This document shows positions 16,760 through 25,347 of a stretch of DNA of 64,000 nucleotides, piece by piece. This stretch comes from Maricaulis sp047308265 (GTDB lineage: Bacteria; Pseudomonadota; Alphaproteobacteria; Caulobacterales; Maricaulaceae). The position numbers and the translations under genes are program-made. Below the pieces are notes generated by a model, which worked only from the letters and a program-made list of their open reading frames with translations, made no database searches and was not told the DNA's origin. Location: contig NZ_JBKQWY010000011.1 in NCBI RefSeq assembly GCF_047308265.1, forward strand, positions 62,001 to 126,000, written 5' to 3'. Every line of letters starts with the position of its first letter. The first letter of the stretch is position 1.

Positions 16760-17464
16760 TCAAGCGCGCTCCATAACCACTTCACTGGTCGAGAATTTAT
16801 AGCGCATGTTCCGGTAGACACAGATGTCCGTGATATCCTCCGGCGTTCCTTGCGGGCCGGCACGGAAATTGGTGGAAGACCGACTGCCACCCTGACTCGG
16901 GAATACCCGGTGCCAGGCATGTCCATGAAGAATGACGAGATCCCCCTTCTTCGGTGCCAGAACCTTCTGGGTGTCGAAATCACCCGTCGGGTCACCCACG
17001 GTCAGCTCACCCATGCGATGCGAACCCGGCACAACGCCCAGCTGACCGCCCTCTTCCTCTCGGATATCCTGCGTGTAGATCAGGCGATTGAGATTGTGCA
17101 CACCCGCATCGTCCGGCGGACAGTCCTGATGCCAGGACTGACCATTCGAGCCATCCTTGGAAAACATAACCATGCAGTATTGCTTGCCCCAACCCTCACC
17201 GAGGATCGTGCGCGTCAGGGTGTCGAGACGCTCATCACCCTCCTCAACGTCGAAATCGTGAATCCCCTCACGTTGCGGGAACCACGGCACAACCTCGACC
17301 TTGGATTTTTCGAGAAACTCCTCGGTATGCTCAAAATCCGGATTCGCGCCGAAATGATCGTGGATCATGGCGTTGAGATGATCCATGCGGTCTGCCGTGA
17401 AGAAGCCGGGCAAATGAAGATAGCCCTGCTCCCAGAATTGCTCTGCCAATTCTTTGTAATCCAT
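16760..17464 (-). CDS. Phytanoyl-CoA dioxygenase (PhyH) family protein
   Basis: A 234-residue Fe(II)/2-oxoglutarate oxygenase. The iron triad is visible as WHQD (HxD, about residues 111-114) and the histidine in VILHGHAWHRVFPSQ; the arginine of SRSSTNFR is the 2-oxoglutarate anchor; VVPGSHRMGEL is also typical. Family members hydroxylate acyl-CoAs or small metabolites. It starts nine bases after the LacI stop, so it is in an operon with a sugar regulator. The substrate is not known; a role on a sugar acid or an unknown metabolite is guesswork. Confidence 0.85.
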   Translation of the reverse strand: MDYKELAEQFWEQGYLHLPGFFTADRMDHLNAMIHDHFGANPDFEHTEEFLEKSKVEVVPWFPQREGIHDFDVEEGDERLDTLTRTILGEGWGKQYCMVMFSKDGSNGQSWHQDCPPDDAGVHNLNRLIYTQDIREEEGGQLGVVPGSHRMGELTVGDPTGDFDTQKVLAPKKGDLVILHGHAWHRVFPSQGGSRSSTNFRAGPQGTPEDITDICVYRNMRYKFSTSEVVMERA

Positions 17465-17473
17465 TGCTCTCCC

Positions 17474-18523
17474 CTAGGATGGTTTCGGTTTTGCTGAAGA
17501 ATCGCGTTCGACAATCGTGCAATCGAGCAACCAGCGCTTCTGAACCGGGGCATCCGAATCGCCCTTGAGGTCACGGATCAGAACACCGACCGCCGCCTCG
17601 GCCATTTCGGCAATCGGCTGGCGCACCGTCGTCAAAGCCGGCCAGGTTGTCCCGGCGATCGGCGTGTCATCGAAGCCGACAACAGACAGATCTTCGGGAA
17701 CTTCCAGGTCGAACTTGCGGGCCATGGTGATGGCGGCGGCGGCCATGTCATCATTCGACGCAAAGATCGCCGTCGGACGATTGTCCCCTGACAACAGGGC
17801 CTCGGTCGCTTCAATACCTGATCGGAAGTCAAAATAGCCCTGCGCAACACTGGCCCGGTCCACCGTCAATCCGGCCGCCGCCATGGCATCAGCAAAACCG
17901 CGATACCGTTCATGGCTTGAACCCTGATTGGGATGCCCCTTGATGAAGCCGATCTGCGAATGCCCCAGATCAATCAGATGACGGGTCATCTGATACGCGG
18001 CCTCATAGTCATTGATCCCGACAGCAGGCGCATCATTCTCCTCACCATCGGGCGCAATTCGGACATAGGGCAGACCCAGGTTTTCAACGGCCTGGATGAC
18101 AGACGGATTGTTGCTGACCGGCGGCAGGATAATCACCCCGTCCACATTCGCCTGGGACAGGGTCTCGGTGATCAGATCACCGCCCTCTTCATCGGCCTCG
18201 CTGCAATTCTCCAGAACCATGTGATAACGGTCCGCCCGACAACGGCGCACGGCCCCGTCGAGAAACTCGCTCACATACCCGGCAGACGGGTTGTCATAGA
18301 GAAGTCCAATGAAAAAGGAGCGTGCCTTTGCCAAACTCCGGGCCGAAAAATTCGGCCGGTAGTTCAGCTCTTTTACGGCTTCCATCACTCGCGAACGCGT
18401 CGCCGGTTTCACAACCGGCTCATTATTCAAGACACGTGATACGGTCATGGGGGAGACCCCGGCGTGGGTCGCCACATCCTTGATCGTCGTCCCCGACTGC
18501 CATCTCGCGCGTGTCTTCGCCAT
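17474..18523 (-). CDS. LacI family transcriptional regulator
   Basis: A 349-residue repressor beginning MAKTRARWQSGTTIKDVATHAGVSPMTVSRVLNNEPVVKPATRSRVMEAV, the LacI helix-turn-helix plus hinge, then a periplasmic-binding-like sensor domain (SFFIGLLYDNPSAGYVSEFLDGA ... GFDDTPIAGTTWPALTTVRQP). The chosen start is the ATG at 18523; a frame from 18553 has no family match. It is the only LacI gene in the island, so it is the obvious candidate to bind the six TGRTANCGCTNNCA sites, probably with D-xylose or xylonate as inducer. No such site is seen before its own gene. Confidence 0.9.
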   Translation of the reverse strand: MAKTRARWQSGTTIKDVATHAGVSPMTVSRVLNNEPVVKPATRSRVMEAVKELNYRPNFSARSLAKARSFFIGLLYDNPSAGYVSEFLDGAVRRCRADRYHMVLENCSEADEEGGDLITETLSQANVDGVIILPPVSNNPSVIQAVENLGLPYVRIAPDGEENDAPAVGINDYEAAYQMTRHLIDLGHSQIGFIKGHPNQGSSHERYRGFADAMAAAGLTVDRASVAQGYFDFRSGIEATEALLSGDNRPTAIFASNDDMAAAAITMARKFDLEVPEDLSVVGFDDTPIAGTTWPALTTVRQPIAEMAEAAVGVLIRDLKGDSDAPVQKRWLLDCTIVERDSSAKPKPS

Positions 18524-18605
18524 GTGATTACAAGCCCTTCGCTCCTCGTCCACGCTGCAATTCTCGCTCTCCCCGGCTTCAGATCAAGGCATGATCACTG
18601 TTTTA

Positions 18606-20372
18606 TCAGTGGTTGTGCCGTGGCAGGGATTTTGACAGCCCCCTGTAACGGGTAGCGACATCAAGGCTGGCGCCCTCTTTGAGAGGCTCGGCATGCGCCC
18701 TATAAATCTCCTGCCAGGGAGTCCGGCTTTCCATCGTTTCAACCGGAACGGAGGCATCGCGGCGCGCGATCTCGGCCTCATCCAGCAAGATATCACAGGT
18801 TCCTGCGGGAATATTGATCCGCACACGATCACCATTCTGCAACCAGCGCAAACGTCCGCCCGCTGCTGCTTCAGGTGTCACATGGAGAATGGACGGGCTG
18901 CCCGAAGTGCCAGACTGGCGACCGTCGCCAAGGGTTGGCAGGCTGCTCACACCTTGAGCGATCAGCGCGTCGGGCGGCTGCATGTTCACCACCTCGGCCG
19001 AGCCCGGCCAGCCCAGCGGCCCGGCGCCGCGCATCACCAAAAGAGTGTGCGGGTCAATGCCCAGCTCCGGATCGTTGATCCGGGCGTGATAGTCCTCCGC
19101 CCCGTCAAACACCACGACCTTGAGCTCAAACACACCCGGTGTTTCGGCACCATCGAGATAACGCGCCTGGAATTCAGCATCGATGACACTGGTTTTCATC
19201 ACAGCGAAATCGAAGAAGTTACCAGAGAGCACCAGGAATCCGGCTTTCTCCTTGAGCGGCTCGGCACAGGTACGAATAACCTCCCGATCCCGGGTCGCCC
19301 GCCCCTCGATATTTTCGCGGATGGGGGCACCCGTGACGCTGGCCGCATCGCCGAGGAGAAGCCCGGCAGCCTCCAGCTCAACCTGCACGGCGGGAACACC
19401 CCCGGCCCGATGGAAGCGTTCCCCCAGATACTCCCCGGCGGGCTGCATGTTCACAATCAAGGGAACATCATAGGCTTCGCGTTGCCAGGCTTCCGCTTCC
19501 AGTTCAACACCGGCGTGTTTGGCCATGGCCGAGATGTGCGGCTGGGCATTTGTTGACCCGCCGATCGCTGCGGTCACACGCATCGCATTGATGAAGGACT
19601 CTCGCGTCAGGATGTCAGACGGTTTGAGATCGGAATTGACCATTTCGACGATTCGGCAACCGGTGCGGTACGCCATCTGGCCCCGCTCACGATAGGCTGC
19701 AGGAATGGCGGCACAGCCCGGCAGAGACAGCCCCAGGGCTTCCGCCACAGCATTCATGGTCGATGCTGTACCCATGGTGTTGCAGTGACCAACCGACGGA
19801 GCAGAGCTGAGGGCCTCTTCCAAAAACTCCTCTTCATTGATCTCCCCGCGGGCAAATTTCTTCCGGCAATTCCAGATCACACTGCCCGAACCGGACAGCT
19901 TGCCCTCGTGCCAGCCGTCCAGCATCGGGCCACCGGAGAGCACAATCGCGGGAATATCCACCGTGGACGCAGCCATAATGCCCGCCGGAGTGGTCTTGTC
20001 GCACCCGGTGGTCAATACAACTCCATCAATCGGATAGCCGTCCAGGATCTCCACCAGGCCGAGATACGCCAGGTTCCGGTCCAGCGCAGCGGTGGGGCGC
20101 CGACAATTCTCAAAGATCGGATGGGTGGGAAACTCCATCGCAATGCCGCCCGCATCGCGAATGCCATCACGCGTGCGTTTGGCGAGTTCGAGATGAACGC
20201 GGTTACACGGCGACAGGTCGCTGCCCGACTGGGCGATACCGATAATCGGCCGACCGGACCGTAATTCTTCCGGGGTCAGACCGTAATTCATGAAACGCTC
20301 GAGATAGAGCGCGGTCATGTCGACATGGTCGGGATTGGCAAACCAGTCCTGGGAGCGCAGGCGACGGGTCAT
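18606..20372 (-). CDS. xylD: D-xylonate dehydratase (IlvD/Edd family)
   Basis: A 588-residue dehydratase that converts D-xylonate to 2-keto-3-deoxy-D-xylonate in the Weimberg pathway. The sequence matches Caulobacter XylD closely from RSQDWFANPDHVDMTALYLERFMNYG to the terminal PRHNH. The Fe-S ligands are C56 (SDLSPCN), C124 (TTGCDKTTPAG) and C197 (GHCNTMGTASTMNA), as in the IlvD/Edd family. It starts three bases after the xylose dehydrogenase stop, in one operon. Some members also act on other pentonates such as L-arabinonate; xylonate is the best guess from context. Cytoplasmic. Confidence 0.95.
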   Translation of the reverse strand: MTRRLRSQDWFANPDHVDMTALYLERFMNYGLTPEELRSGRPIIGIAQSGSDLSPCNRVHLELAKRTRDGIRDAGGIAMEFPTHPIFENCRRPTAALDRNLAYLGLVEILDGYPIDGVVLTTGCDKTTPAGIMAASTVDIPAIVLSGGPMLDGWHEGKLSGSGSVIWNCRKKFARGEINEEEFLEEALSSAPSVGHCNTMGTASTMNAVAEALGLSLPGCAAIPAAYRERGQMAYRTGCRIVEMVNSDLKPSDILTRESFINAMRVTAAIGGSTNAQPHISAMAKHAGVELEAEAWQREAYDVPLIVNMQPAGEYLGERFHRAGGVPAVQVELEAAGLLLGDAASVTGAPIRENIEGRATRDREVIRTCAEPLKEKAGFLVLSGNFFDFAVMKTSVIDAEFQARYLDGAETPGVFELKVVVFDGAEDYHARINDPELGIDPHTLLVMRGAGPLGWPGSAEVVNMQPPDALIAQGVSSLPTLGDGRQSGTSGSPSILHVTPEAAAGGRLRWLQNGDRVRINIPAGTCDILLDEAEIARRDASVPVETMESRTPWQEIYRAHAEPLKEGASLDVATRYRGLSKSLPRHNH

Positions 20373-20375
20373 CGA

Positions 20376-21143
20376 CTATTTCCACCCTGCATCAACAAAG
20401 TATTCGTGACCCGTGCACATGGCGCTGTCCTCTGCGGCCAGAAAGAGCGCCATCGCCGCCACGTGATGGGGTTCGATGCGTTCGTTCAAACATTGCTGGT
20501 CGAGGATTTCACGCTCGCTCTCCGGCGTCGTCCATAACTGCATCTGGCGCTCGGTCTTCACGGCGCCGGGAACAATGCAATTCACGCGAATACCGTCAGA
20601 ACCGAGATCCCGGGCCAGGGCGCGCGTCATGCCGGAGATACCGGCTTTCGCCGTGATATAAAGTGGCATGTTCTCCAGGCCGAGATGCCAGGAGATCGAT
20701 CCCAGATTGATCACCGAGCCATACCCTTTTGCCTTCATGCCCGGCAGCACCGCCTGGATACAGAAGAACTGATGACGCAGATTCACCGCCATGCGGTTAT
20801 CCCAGTATTCAGGCGTGATCTGACCCACTTCGTGGCGATCATCATTGGCGGCATTGTTGACTAGCACATCGACAGCGCCCCCCAGCGCGTCAATGGCTTC
20901 GTCAAGACAGGCCTGCAGGGCATCGAGATCCGTCAGGTCACACTGGAATGCAGCCGGCGCGTGTTTGCCAAGCTCCGAGAGCCGGTTCGCCAACAGCGCG
21001 CCGGCCTGATGATTGAGGTCCAGGAAGGCCACTTTCGCGCCCTGCAGGACAAAGGATTCAACCAGGGCCGCGCCGATGCCGGAGGCACCGCCGGTGATAA
21101 TCACAGTCTTGTCTTCCAGGGAGGGATAGAGAGCGACAGGCAT
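20376..21143 (-). CDS. xylB: D-xylose 1-dehydrogenase (SDR family, Caulobacter XylB type)
   Basis: A 255-residue short-chain dehydrogenase. TGGASGIG (residues 17-24) binds NAD, NNAAN follows at 96-100, and the active-site Tyr162-x3-Lys166 lies in LYITAKAG. The body VNVLVNNA..NDDRH, ISWHLGLE, and the ending CTGHEYFVDAGWK follow Caulobacter XylB, which oxidises D-xylose to D-xylono-1,5-lactone. The ATG at 21143 was preferred over an upstream TTG. The name xylB also means xylulokinase in E. coli; that enzyme is encoded separately at 30988. Followed in an operon by xylD; a hairpin separates it from xylX. Confidence 0.93.
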   Translation of the reverse strand: MPVALYPSLEDKTVIITGGASGIGAALVESFVLQGAKVAFLDLNHQAGALLANRLSELGKHAPAAFQCDLTDLDALQACLDEAIDALGGAVDVLVNNAANDDRHEVGQITPEYWDNRMAVNLRHQFFCIQAVLPGMKAKGYGSVINLGSISWHLGLENMPLYITAKAGISGMTRALARDLGSDGIRVNCIVPGAVKTERQMQLWTTPESEREILDQQCLNERIEPHHVAAMALFLAAEDSAMCTGHEYFVDAGWK

Positions 21144-21172
21144 GGTCAACGCTTTCTCATCTGGTGCAAATC

Positions 21173-21213
21173 ATAAAAGGCGCGTGCCGGGCCCCGAAGA
21201 GCCCGGACACGCG
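21173..21213 (-). terminator. Intra-operon hairpin between xylX and xylB
   Basis: CGCGTG/CACGCG and CGGGC/GCCCG form a long interrupted stem; on the minus strand it is followed by CCTTTTATG. It may partly end transcription after xylX or set the ratio of xylX to xylB-xylD. Confidence 0.6.
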
Positions 21214-21236
21214 AGGGGAGGAGTTCTTGCAAATAC

Positions 21237-22391
21237 TCATGCGGTCAGGAGGCCGCGATCGGCCAGATTCCGCATCAAATTCATGACGCCAAAGCTCCAG
21301 CGCGGCGCCAGGTCACACGTCGTGACCTCGTTTTCGAGCACGCCGAGCTTTTCACTGGCGATGCGAACGCGGTCACCCACCTTGTGTGTGAAGCCCCGGC
21401 CCGCCTCGTCCCGATCATCGGTCGGAGCGAACATCGTGCCCAGATACAGGGCAAAGCCATCGGGATACTGGTGGTTCTTGCCAATGGTCTGGCTGACCAG
21501 CGTAGCGGGGTCGCGGCTGATCTCAGACATCGGGCTCGCACCCTCCAGACGGAAACCGTCCGCCCCCTCGATCTCAAGAGAGACCGTGGCAGAGCGCACA
21601 TCATCAAGGGTGTAGGTGTCGTCAAACAGCCGAATGAACGGGCCGATCGAGGCTGACGCCGTGTTATCCTTGGCCTTGCCGAGCAACAGGGCGCTGCGAC
21701 CCTCGAAATCGCGCAGATTCACATCATTTCCAAGCGAGGCTCCGAGCGCCCGCCCGACGCCATCACAGACGAGAACGATTTCCGGCTCGGGATTGTTCCA
21801 CTCGCTATCACCGCGCACACCGATATAGTCGCCCCACCCCATCGTCGACAGGATCGGCGCCTTGGTGAACACTTCGGCATCCGGACCGATCGCCACTTCG
21901 AGATATTGCGACCACAGACCATCTTCGATGAGGGCCGCCTTGAGACTGCGGGATTCCTCGGAGCCCGGCACCACAGAGCGAATATCGGCGCCGACACGTT
22001 CGGCCAGTTTCGCCCGTATATCCGACGCGGCGCTGCTATCGCCCATGGCGCGTTCCTCAATCACGCGCTCAATGGCCGACACCGCGAAGGTCACGCCGGA
22101 GGCCTTGACCACCTGCAGATCGATCGGGGACAGCAGGCGCATGGCGCGCTCGTCATTTTCCCACGCCGGCACCAGGCTCAGCTGCTCGATATCACCCATA
22201 CGCGTCACAGACCGCGTGAAACGATCAAGATCGCCGTTCCAGCAATTCAGGAATTGCGAGGTCGTGGCGGCTTCGTGACTGAGATCATAGACCACACCCT
22301 TGACCACAAGGACCGGGCTTGGGCCTTTGCCCTGCCAGATCCGGCCCAGAAGAATGGCGTCTTTGTAATCTTGCGGCAGACAGTTCAGCAT
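21237..22391 (-). CDS. xylX: 2-keto-3-deoxy-D-xylonate dehydratase (FAH family)
   Basis: A 384-residue fumarylacetoacetate-hydrolase-fold enzyme, matching Caulobacter XylX through LPQDYKDAILLGRIWQGKGPSPVLV, SAIERVIEERAMGD, WSQYLEVAIGPDAEVFTKAP, MGWGDYIGVR, NNPEPEIVLVCDG and ASLGNDVNLRDFEGRSALLL. It makes alpha-ketoglutarate semialdehyde, the last intermediate before 2-oxoglutarate. The acidic EPEIVLVCD region is the divalent metal site of the family. The LacI-type operator lies 120 bases upstream. First gene of the xylX-xylB-xylD transcript. The final semialdehyde dehydrogenase gene is not in this window. Confidence 0.93.
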   Translation of the reverse strand: MLNCLPQDYKDAILLGRIWQGKGPSPVLVVKGVVYDLSHEAATTSQFLNCWNGDLDRFTRSVTRMGDIEQLSLVPAWENDERAMRLLSPIDLQVVKASGVTFAVSAIERVIEERAMGDSSAASDIRAKLAERVGADIRSVVPGSEESRSLKAALIEDGLWSQYLEVAIGPDAEVFTKAPILSTMGWGDYIGVRGDSEWNNPEPEIVLVCDGVGRALGASLGNDVNLRDFEGRSALLLGKAKDNTASASIGPFIRLFDDTYTLDDVRSATVSLEIEGADGFRLEGASPMSEISRDPATLVSQTIGKNHQYPDGFALYLGTMFAPTDDRDEAGRGFTHKVGDRVRIASEKLGVLENEVTTCDLAPRWSFGVMNLMRNLADRGLLTA

Positions 22392-22404
22392 CGTTCATTC
22401 ACCT

Positions 22405-22430
22405 TGTGCATCTGGCACCCTGTGCATCTG
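22405..22430. repeat. Direct repeat in the xylX leader
   Basis: TGTGCATCTG occurs twice (22405-22414 and 22421-22430), 16 bases apart in start position, just upstream of the xylX start. Meaning unknown; it may be chance. Confidence 0.4.
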
Positions 22431-22510
22431 ACCCTGATCGGCCAGATCGCGACCGACAGCCCGCCCTTGCGCAGATCTGCCCGGTCATGAAACACCGCAC
22501 ACCTCGATTG

Positions 22511-22524
22511 TGTTAGCGGTATCA
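22511..22524. promoter_or_regulatory. LacI-type operator of xylX
   Basis: TGTTAGCGGTATCA; on the minus strand AAATGATACCGCTAACA. A TTGACA (22553-22548) lies upstream in the direction of xylX, so the operator overlaps the likely -10 region. Confidence 0.75.
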
Positions 22525-22568
22525 TTTCTGTTGACTCCAAACCCGCCTGTCAAGCGGATTTCCTCAGT

Positions 22569-23750
22569 CTAGTTGTTACTCACATCCGTTCCGGCCTCGA
22601 AACGGTCCAGTTCCAGCAACCATCGGCGCGTCAATTCCGGGTCGAGTTCCAGGCGCGTATCGCCCCAATACCCACCCTCATACGGCGCGTCCCAAAGCCC
22701 CTGATCATCCCAGCGGACATTGATGTAGGCGATGCCTCGAATGACGTCCGAGTTCGCGTGGACATAGTCGAAAAAGGGCTCATACCAGAGAGACCAGATC
22801 TGTTCGGACGACAGATCCTGCTGCACCGGTCCTTCCGGCCCGTCCCAGAGATAGGAGACATTGCCTCGGGTCCGCTCACGAATATCAAAACCCTGGGGAC
22901 TCGCCTCAGCAACGAGCACAGGCTTGTTGTGTTCCCGCGCCAGCGTGAGGAGCTCGTCCATGAAGTCGCGTTGGGTCCAGTCGATACGATTATCAGCGAC
23001 CTGGGATCGCTGAACATCATCCGGCGGAAGGAAGAAAGACAACCCCATCCAATCGACATAATCGTCCCCGGGATACCAGCCGGACAAGTCTTCACGGCGC
23101 CCTTCGATCACATCATCAATGGGAGAGGTGGCGCTCTGCCAGACAAATTCGACCTTGTCGGCCCCAGCCGCCCGGACCCGGTCAACGATCCGGCGATAGG
23201 CTTCCACAAAACGGGGCTGGTCCTCATATCCCGGATTCCACGCCCCATCGAATTCATACCCGATCCGGAGATAGACGGGCCGATCGATGCGCACAAAGAA
23301 GGCCGCGAGATGATCAATCTCTGCATCCAAACCACCCGCCACCAGGCGGTCGATCAGGCCATCCCCCCCATAGTCCGCGAAGTTCAGACCAATCGCGAGA
23401 CCATTGGCATCAAACTCATCAACGGCCTTCCACGCACTGGTCGGACCGCCACCCCAATCCGTCTCGACATCTACAGGCTCACCATCCAACCCGACGCCCA
23501 GGCCGCCAAAATCCGCGTCCGCATTGAGCAGATTCATCAAGCTGAGATAGACCGTCACGCCATCAGGTTTGGGAAACAGGCCACTGCCGTGATAGCCACG
23601 CAGGGCATCAAGGTCCTGGCCGACAATGACCCGAAAGTCCGGTTGAAGTTCGGCGGGCCGGGCCTCAGACGAGGTAGGCTGGGCCTCACAGCCCGCCAGC
23701 AGAGCAGCCCCCCACAGGCCCCCCGCGATCAACTGTCCCAGAGCCTTCAT
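22569..23750 (-). CDS. GH26-like glycoside hydrolase lipoprotein (paralogue)
   Basis: A 393-residue lipoprotein with signal MKALGQLIAGGLWGAALLAGC. It shares the whole catalytic domain with the protein at 12820-14151: VGQDLDALRGYHG, LRIGYEFDGAWN (acid/base Glu), FVWQSATSPIDDVIEGRR, WYPGDDYVDWMGLSFF, VLVAEASPQGFD (nucleophile Glu) and GIAYINVRWDDQGLW. It begins ATGA-coupled to the GPH symporter, in an operon with xylonolactonase. The two paralogues differ in their N-terminal linker (the first has a Ser/Thr/Glu-rich stretch). Likely a secreted endo-acting xylanase or related enzyme; family assignment from motif memory only. Confidence 0.75.
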   Translation of the reverse strand: MKALGQLIAGGLWGAALLAGCEAQPTSSEARPAELQPDFRVIVGQDLDALRGYHGSGLFPKPDGVTVYLSLMNLLNADADFGGLGVGLDGEPVDVETDWGGGPTSAWKAVDEFDANGLAIGLNFADYGGDGLIDRLVAGGLDAEIDHLAAFFVRIDRPVYLRIGYEFDGAWNPGYEDQPRFVEAYRRIVDRVRAAGADKVEFVWQSATSPIDDVIEGRREDLSGWYPGDDYVDWMGLSFFLPPDDVQRSQVADNRIDWTQRDFMDELLTLAREHNKPVLVAEASPQGFDIRERTRGNVSYLWDGPEGPVQQDLSSEQIWSLWYEPFFDYVHANSDVIRGIAYINVRWDDQGLWDAPYEGGYWGDTRLELDPELTRRWLLELDRFEAGTDVSNN

Positions 23751-25303
23751 GTCTCGATCTCCTCATGACGATCCGGATTACGTTTGTCCAACTCAGCCTG
23801 GATTTCCCGCATATGGCCGCGTGTGAGTTTCAGCTGGGAGGCCAGCAAGGCAGTGATAAAACACAGGAAACCCGGTATCAGGGCAAACGCCATCGATATC
23901 CCCTGCAAGGTCTGCTCTGTTTGCAATTCCAGCTCGGCGTCATAGCCATAAAAGGCCAGCGTCCAGGCTGCGATCACGCCGCCAAACATGACCCCCATTT
24001 TCAGAGCAAAGAGATTGACGGAGAAATTCAAACCCGCGACGCGCCGCCCAGTTTTCCACTCACCATAATCGACCGAGTCCGTCATCAAGGACCAGATGAT
24101 CGGAACCGCGACCTGGTTGATGAACATGATGCCCACGAACAGCGCCAGGGCGAGCAGGAAATCGTTTCCGCCCACCATGTAGAGGGCGAGGTGCGCCATG
24201 CCTTGGGCGATGAACAGCATCGACAGCGCGCCGATCCGACCGAACATCGCTCCGATCACTTCCGACAGCACCACCCCGGCCAACACGGCGCAGCCCGCAT
24301 AGACGGCCATCTCCACCGTGGCGATACCCACGACGACAAACAGGATGGAGAGCCCGATCTGGACAAGGGCAAGCAACAGCAACTCGCGCATCGGTCCGTT
24401 GCTGGATACACGATTGGCTTCAAAACTGCCGACGATCGCCCCAATGGAGCCCAGCGTGAAGAAGGCCGTCACCAGATAGCCGGCCGACTTGCCGTCCACC
24501 GTTCCATAGAACTCGTCGACAAAATAGAAGGTCACCGTGGCGCGCATGACGAGGAATGTCAGAAGAAACAGCTGGATTATCGCCAGACGCCGCCATTGGT
24601 CATTCTGGAACAGGGCCGCAAAATCACCCCACAGATCCGCGGGAGCCGCGCTTGCCGCAACCTTCACTCGCTCCCGGGTCAAGAGGAAACACGCGACAAA
24701 CAGGATCACCGACAGAACGCCGAACACAGCCGCAGTGTATCGCCACCCGGCCACATCATCCCCCTGGCCAAGAAGGGCGACCAGCGGCAGCGTCATGGAC
24801 GACACCACCAGGGCCCCGGTCTGGCCACCGACAAAACGCCAGGACTGGATCGAAGACCGCTCGTCCGGGTCGCTGGTCATGGAGGCTGCAAGCGCGCAAT
24901 AGGGAATGTTGATCGCCGTGTAGACGATCATCAAGAGCGCGTAGGTGATCATGGCATAGATGAATTTACCATTCTCATGCAGTTCGGGGATGGAAAAGGC
25001 GAGCAGGGCCGAGAGACCGAAGGGCACTGCAAACCAGAGCAGGAAGGGGCGATATCGTCCCCAGCGGGAATTCTGCCGGTCCGCAAACGCGCCCATGACC
25101 GGGTCCGTGATGGCATCGATAAACCGCACGACCAGCATGATCAGACCGACCTGGAAGGCATCAATCATGGCGACATCGGTATAGAAACGGGTGATGAAAT
25201 TCAGCGCGAGCTGAAACACCAGGTTGGACGCTGTATCGCCCAGACCGTAGCCGATCTTTTCCCGAAGCGAGAGCTTGCTGCCCCCTCTTAACGCACCACT
25301 CAT
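23747..25303 (-). CDS. GPH family (MelB-like) sugar:cation symporter
   Basis: A 518-residue transporter with twelve hydrophobic segments, starting MSGALRGGSKLSLREKIGYGLGDTASNLVFQLALNFITRFYTDV, the hallmark of glycoside-pentoside-hexuronide symporters. DRQNSRWGRYRPFLLW and the YGEWKTGRRVAGLNFSVNLFALKMG segment are also typical. GGGGAGG precedes the ATG. It lies between xylonolactonase and a GH26-like lipoprotein, and probably brings xylosides or xylo-oligosaccharides over the inner membrane. It would act together with the sugar porter at 14148. Confidence 0.9.
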   Translation of the reverse strand: MSGALRGGSKLSLREKIGYGLGDTASNLVFQLALNFITRFYTDVAMIDAFQVGLIMLVVRFIDAITDPVMGAFADRQNSRWGRYRPFLLWFAVPFGLSALLAFSIPELHENGKFIYAMITYALLMIVYTAINIPYCALAASMTSDPDERSSIQSWRFVGGQTGALVVSSMTLPLVALLGQGDDVAGWRYTAAVFGVLSVILFVACFLLTRERVKVAASAAPADLWGDFAALFQNDQWRRLAIIQLFLLTFLVMRATVTFYFVDEFYGTVDGKSAGYLVTAFFTLGSIGAIVGSFEANRVSSNGPMRELLLLALVQIGLSILFVVVGIATVEMAVYAGCAVLAGVVLSEVIGAMFGRIGALSMLFIAQGMAHLALYMVGGNDFLLALALFVGIMFINQVAVPIIWSLMTDSVDYGEWKTGRRVAGLNFSVNLFALKMGVMFGGVIAAWTLAFYGYDAELELQTEQTLQGISMAFALIPGFLCFITALLASQLKLTRGHMREIQAELDKRNPDRHEEIET

Positions 25304-25347
25304 TTATCCTCCCCGCCGCCAGGTTTTCCCGGTCGGCTCATTCCAGA

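Noticed and set aside
18593..18611. CACTG/CAGTG hairpin as terminator of xylD
   Set aside because: Only five base pairs and it overlaps the stop codon; too weak to call.
23765..25291. Plus-strand open frame of 508 codons
   Set aside because: Antisense to the GPH symporter gene; composition is rich in His, Gln and Arg, typical of a shadow frame.
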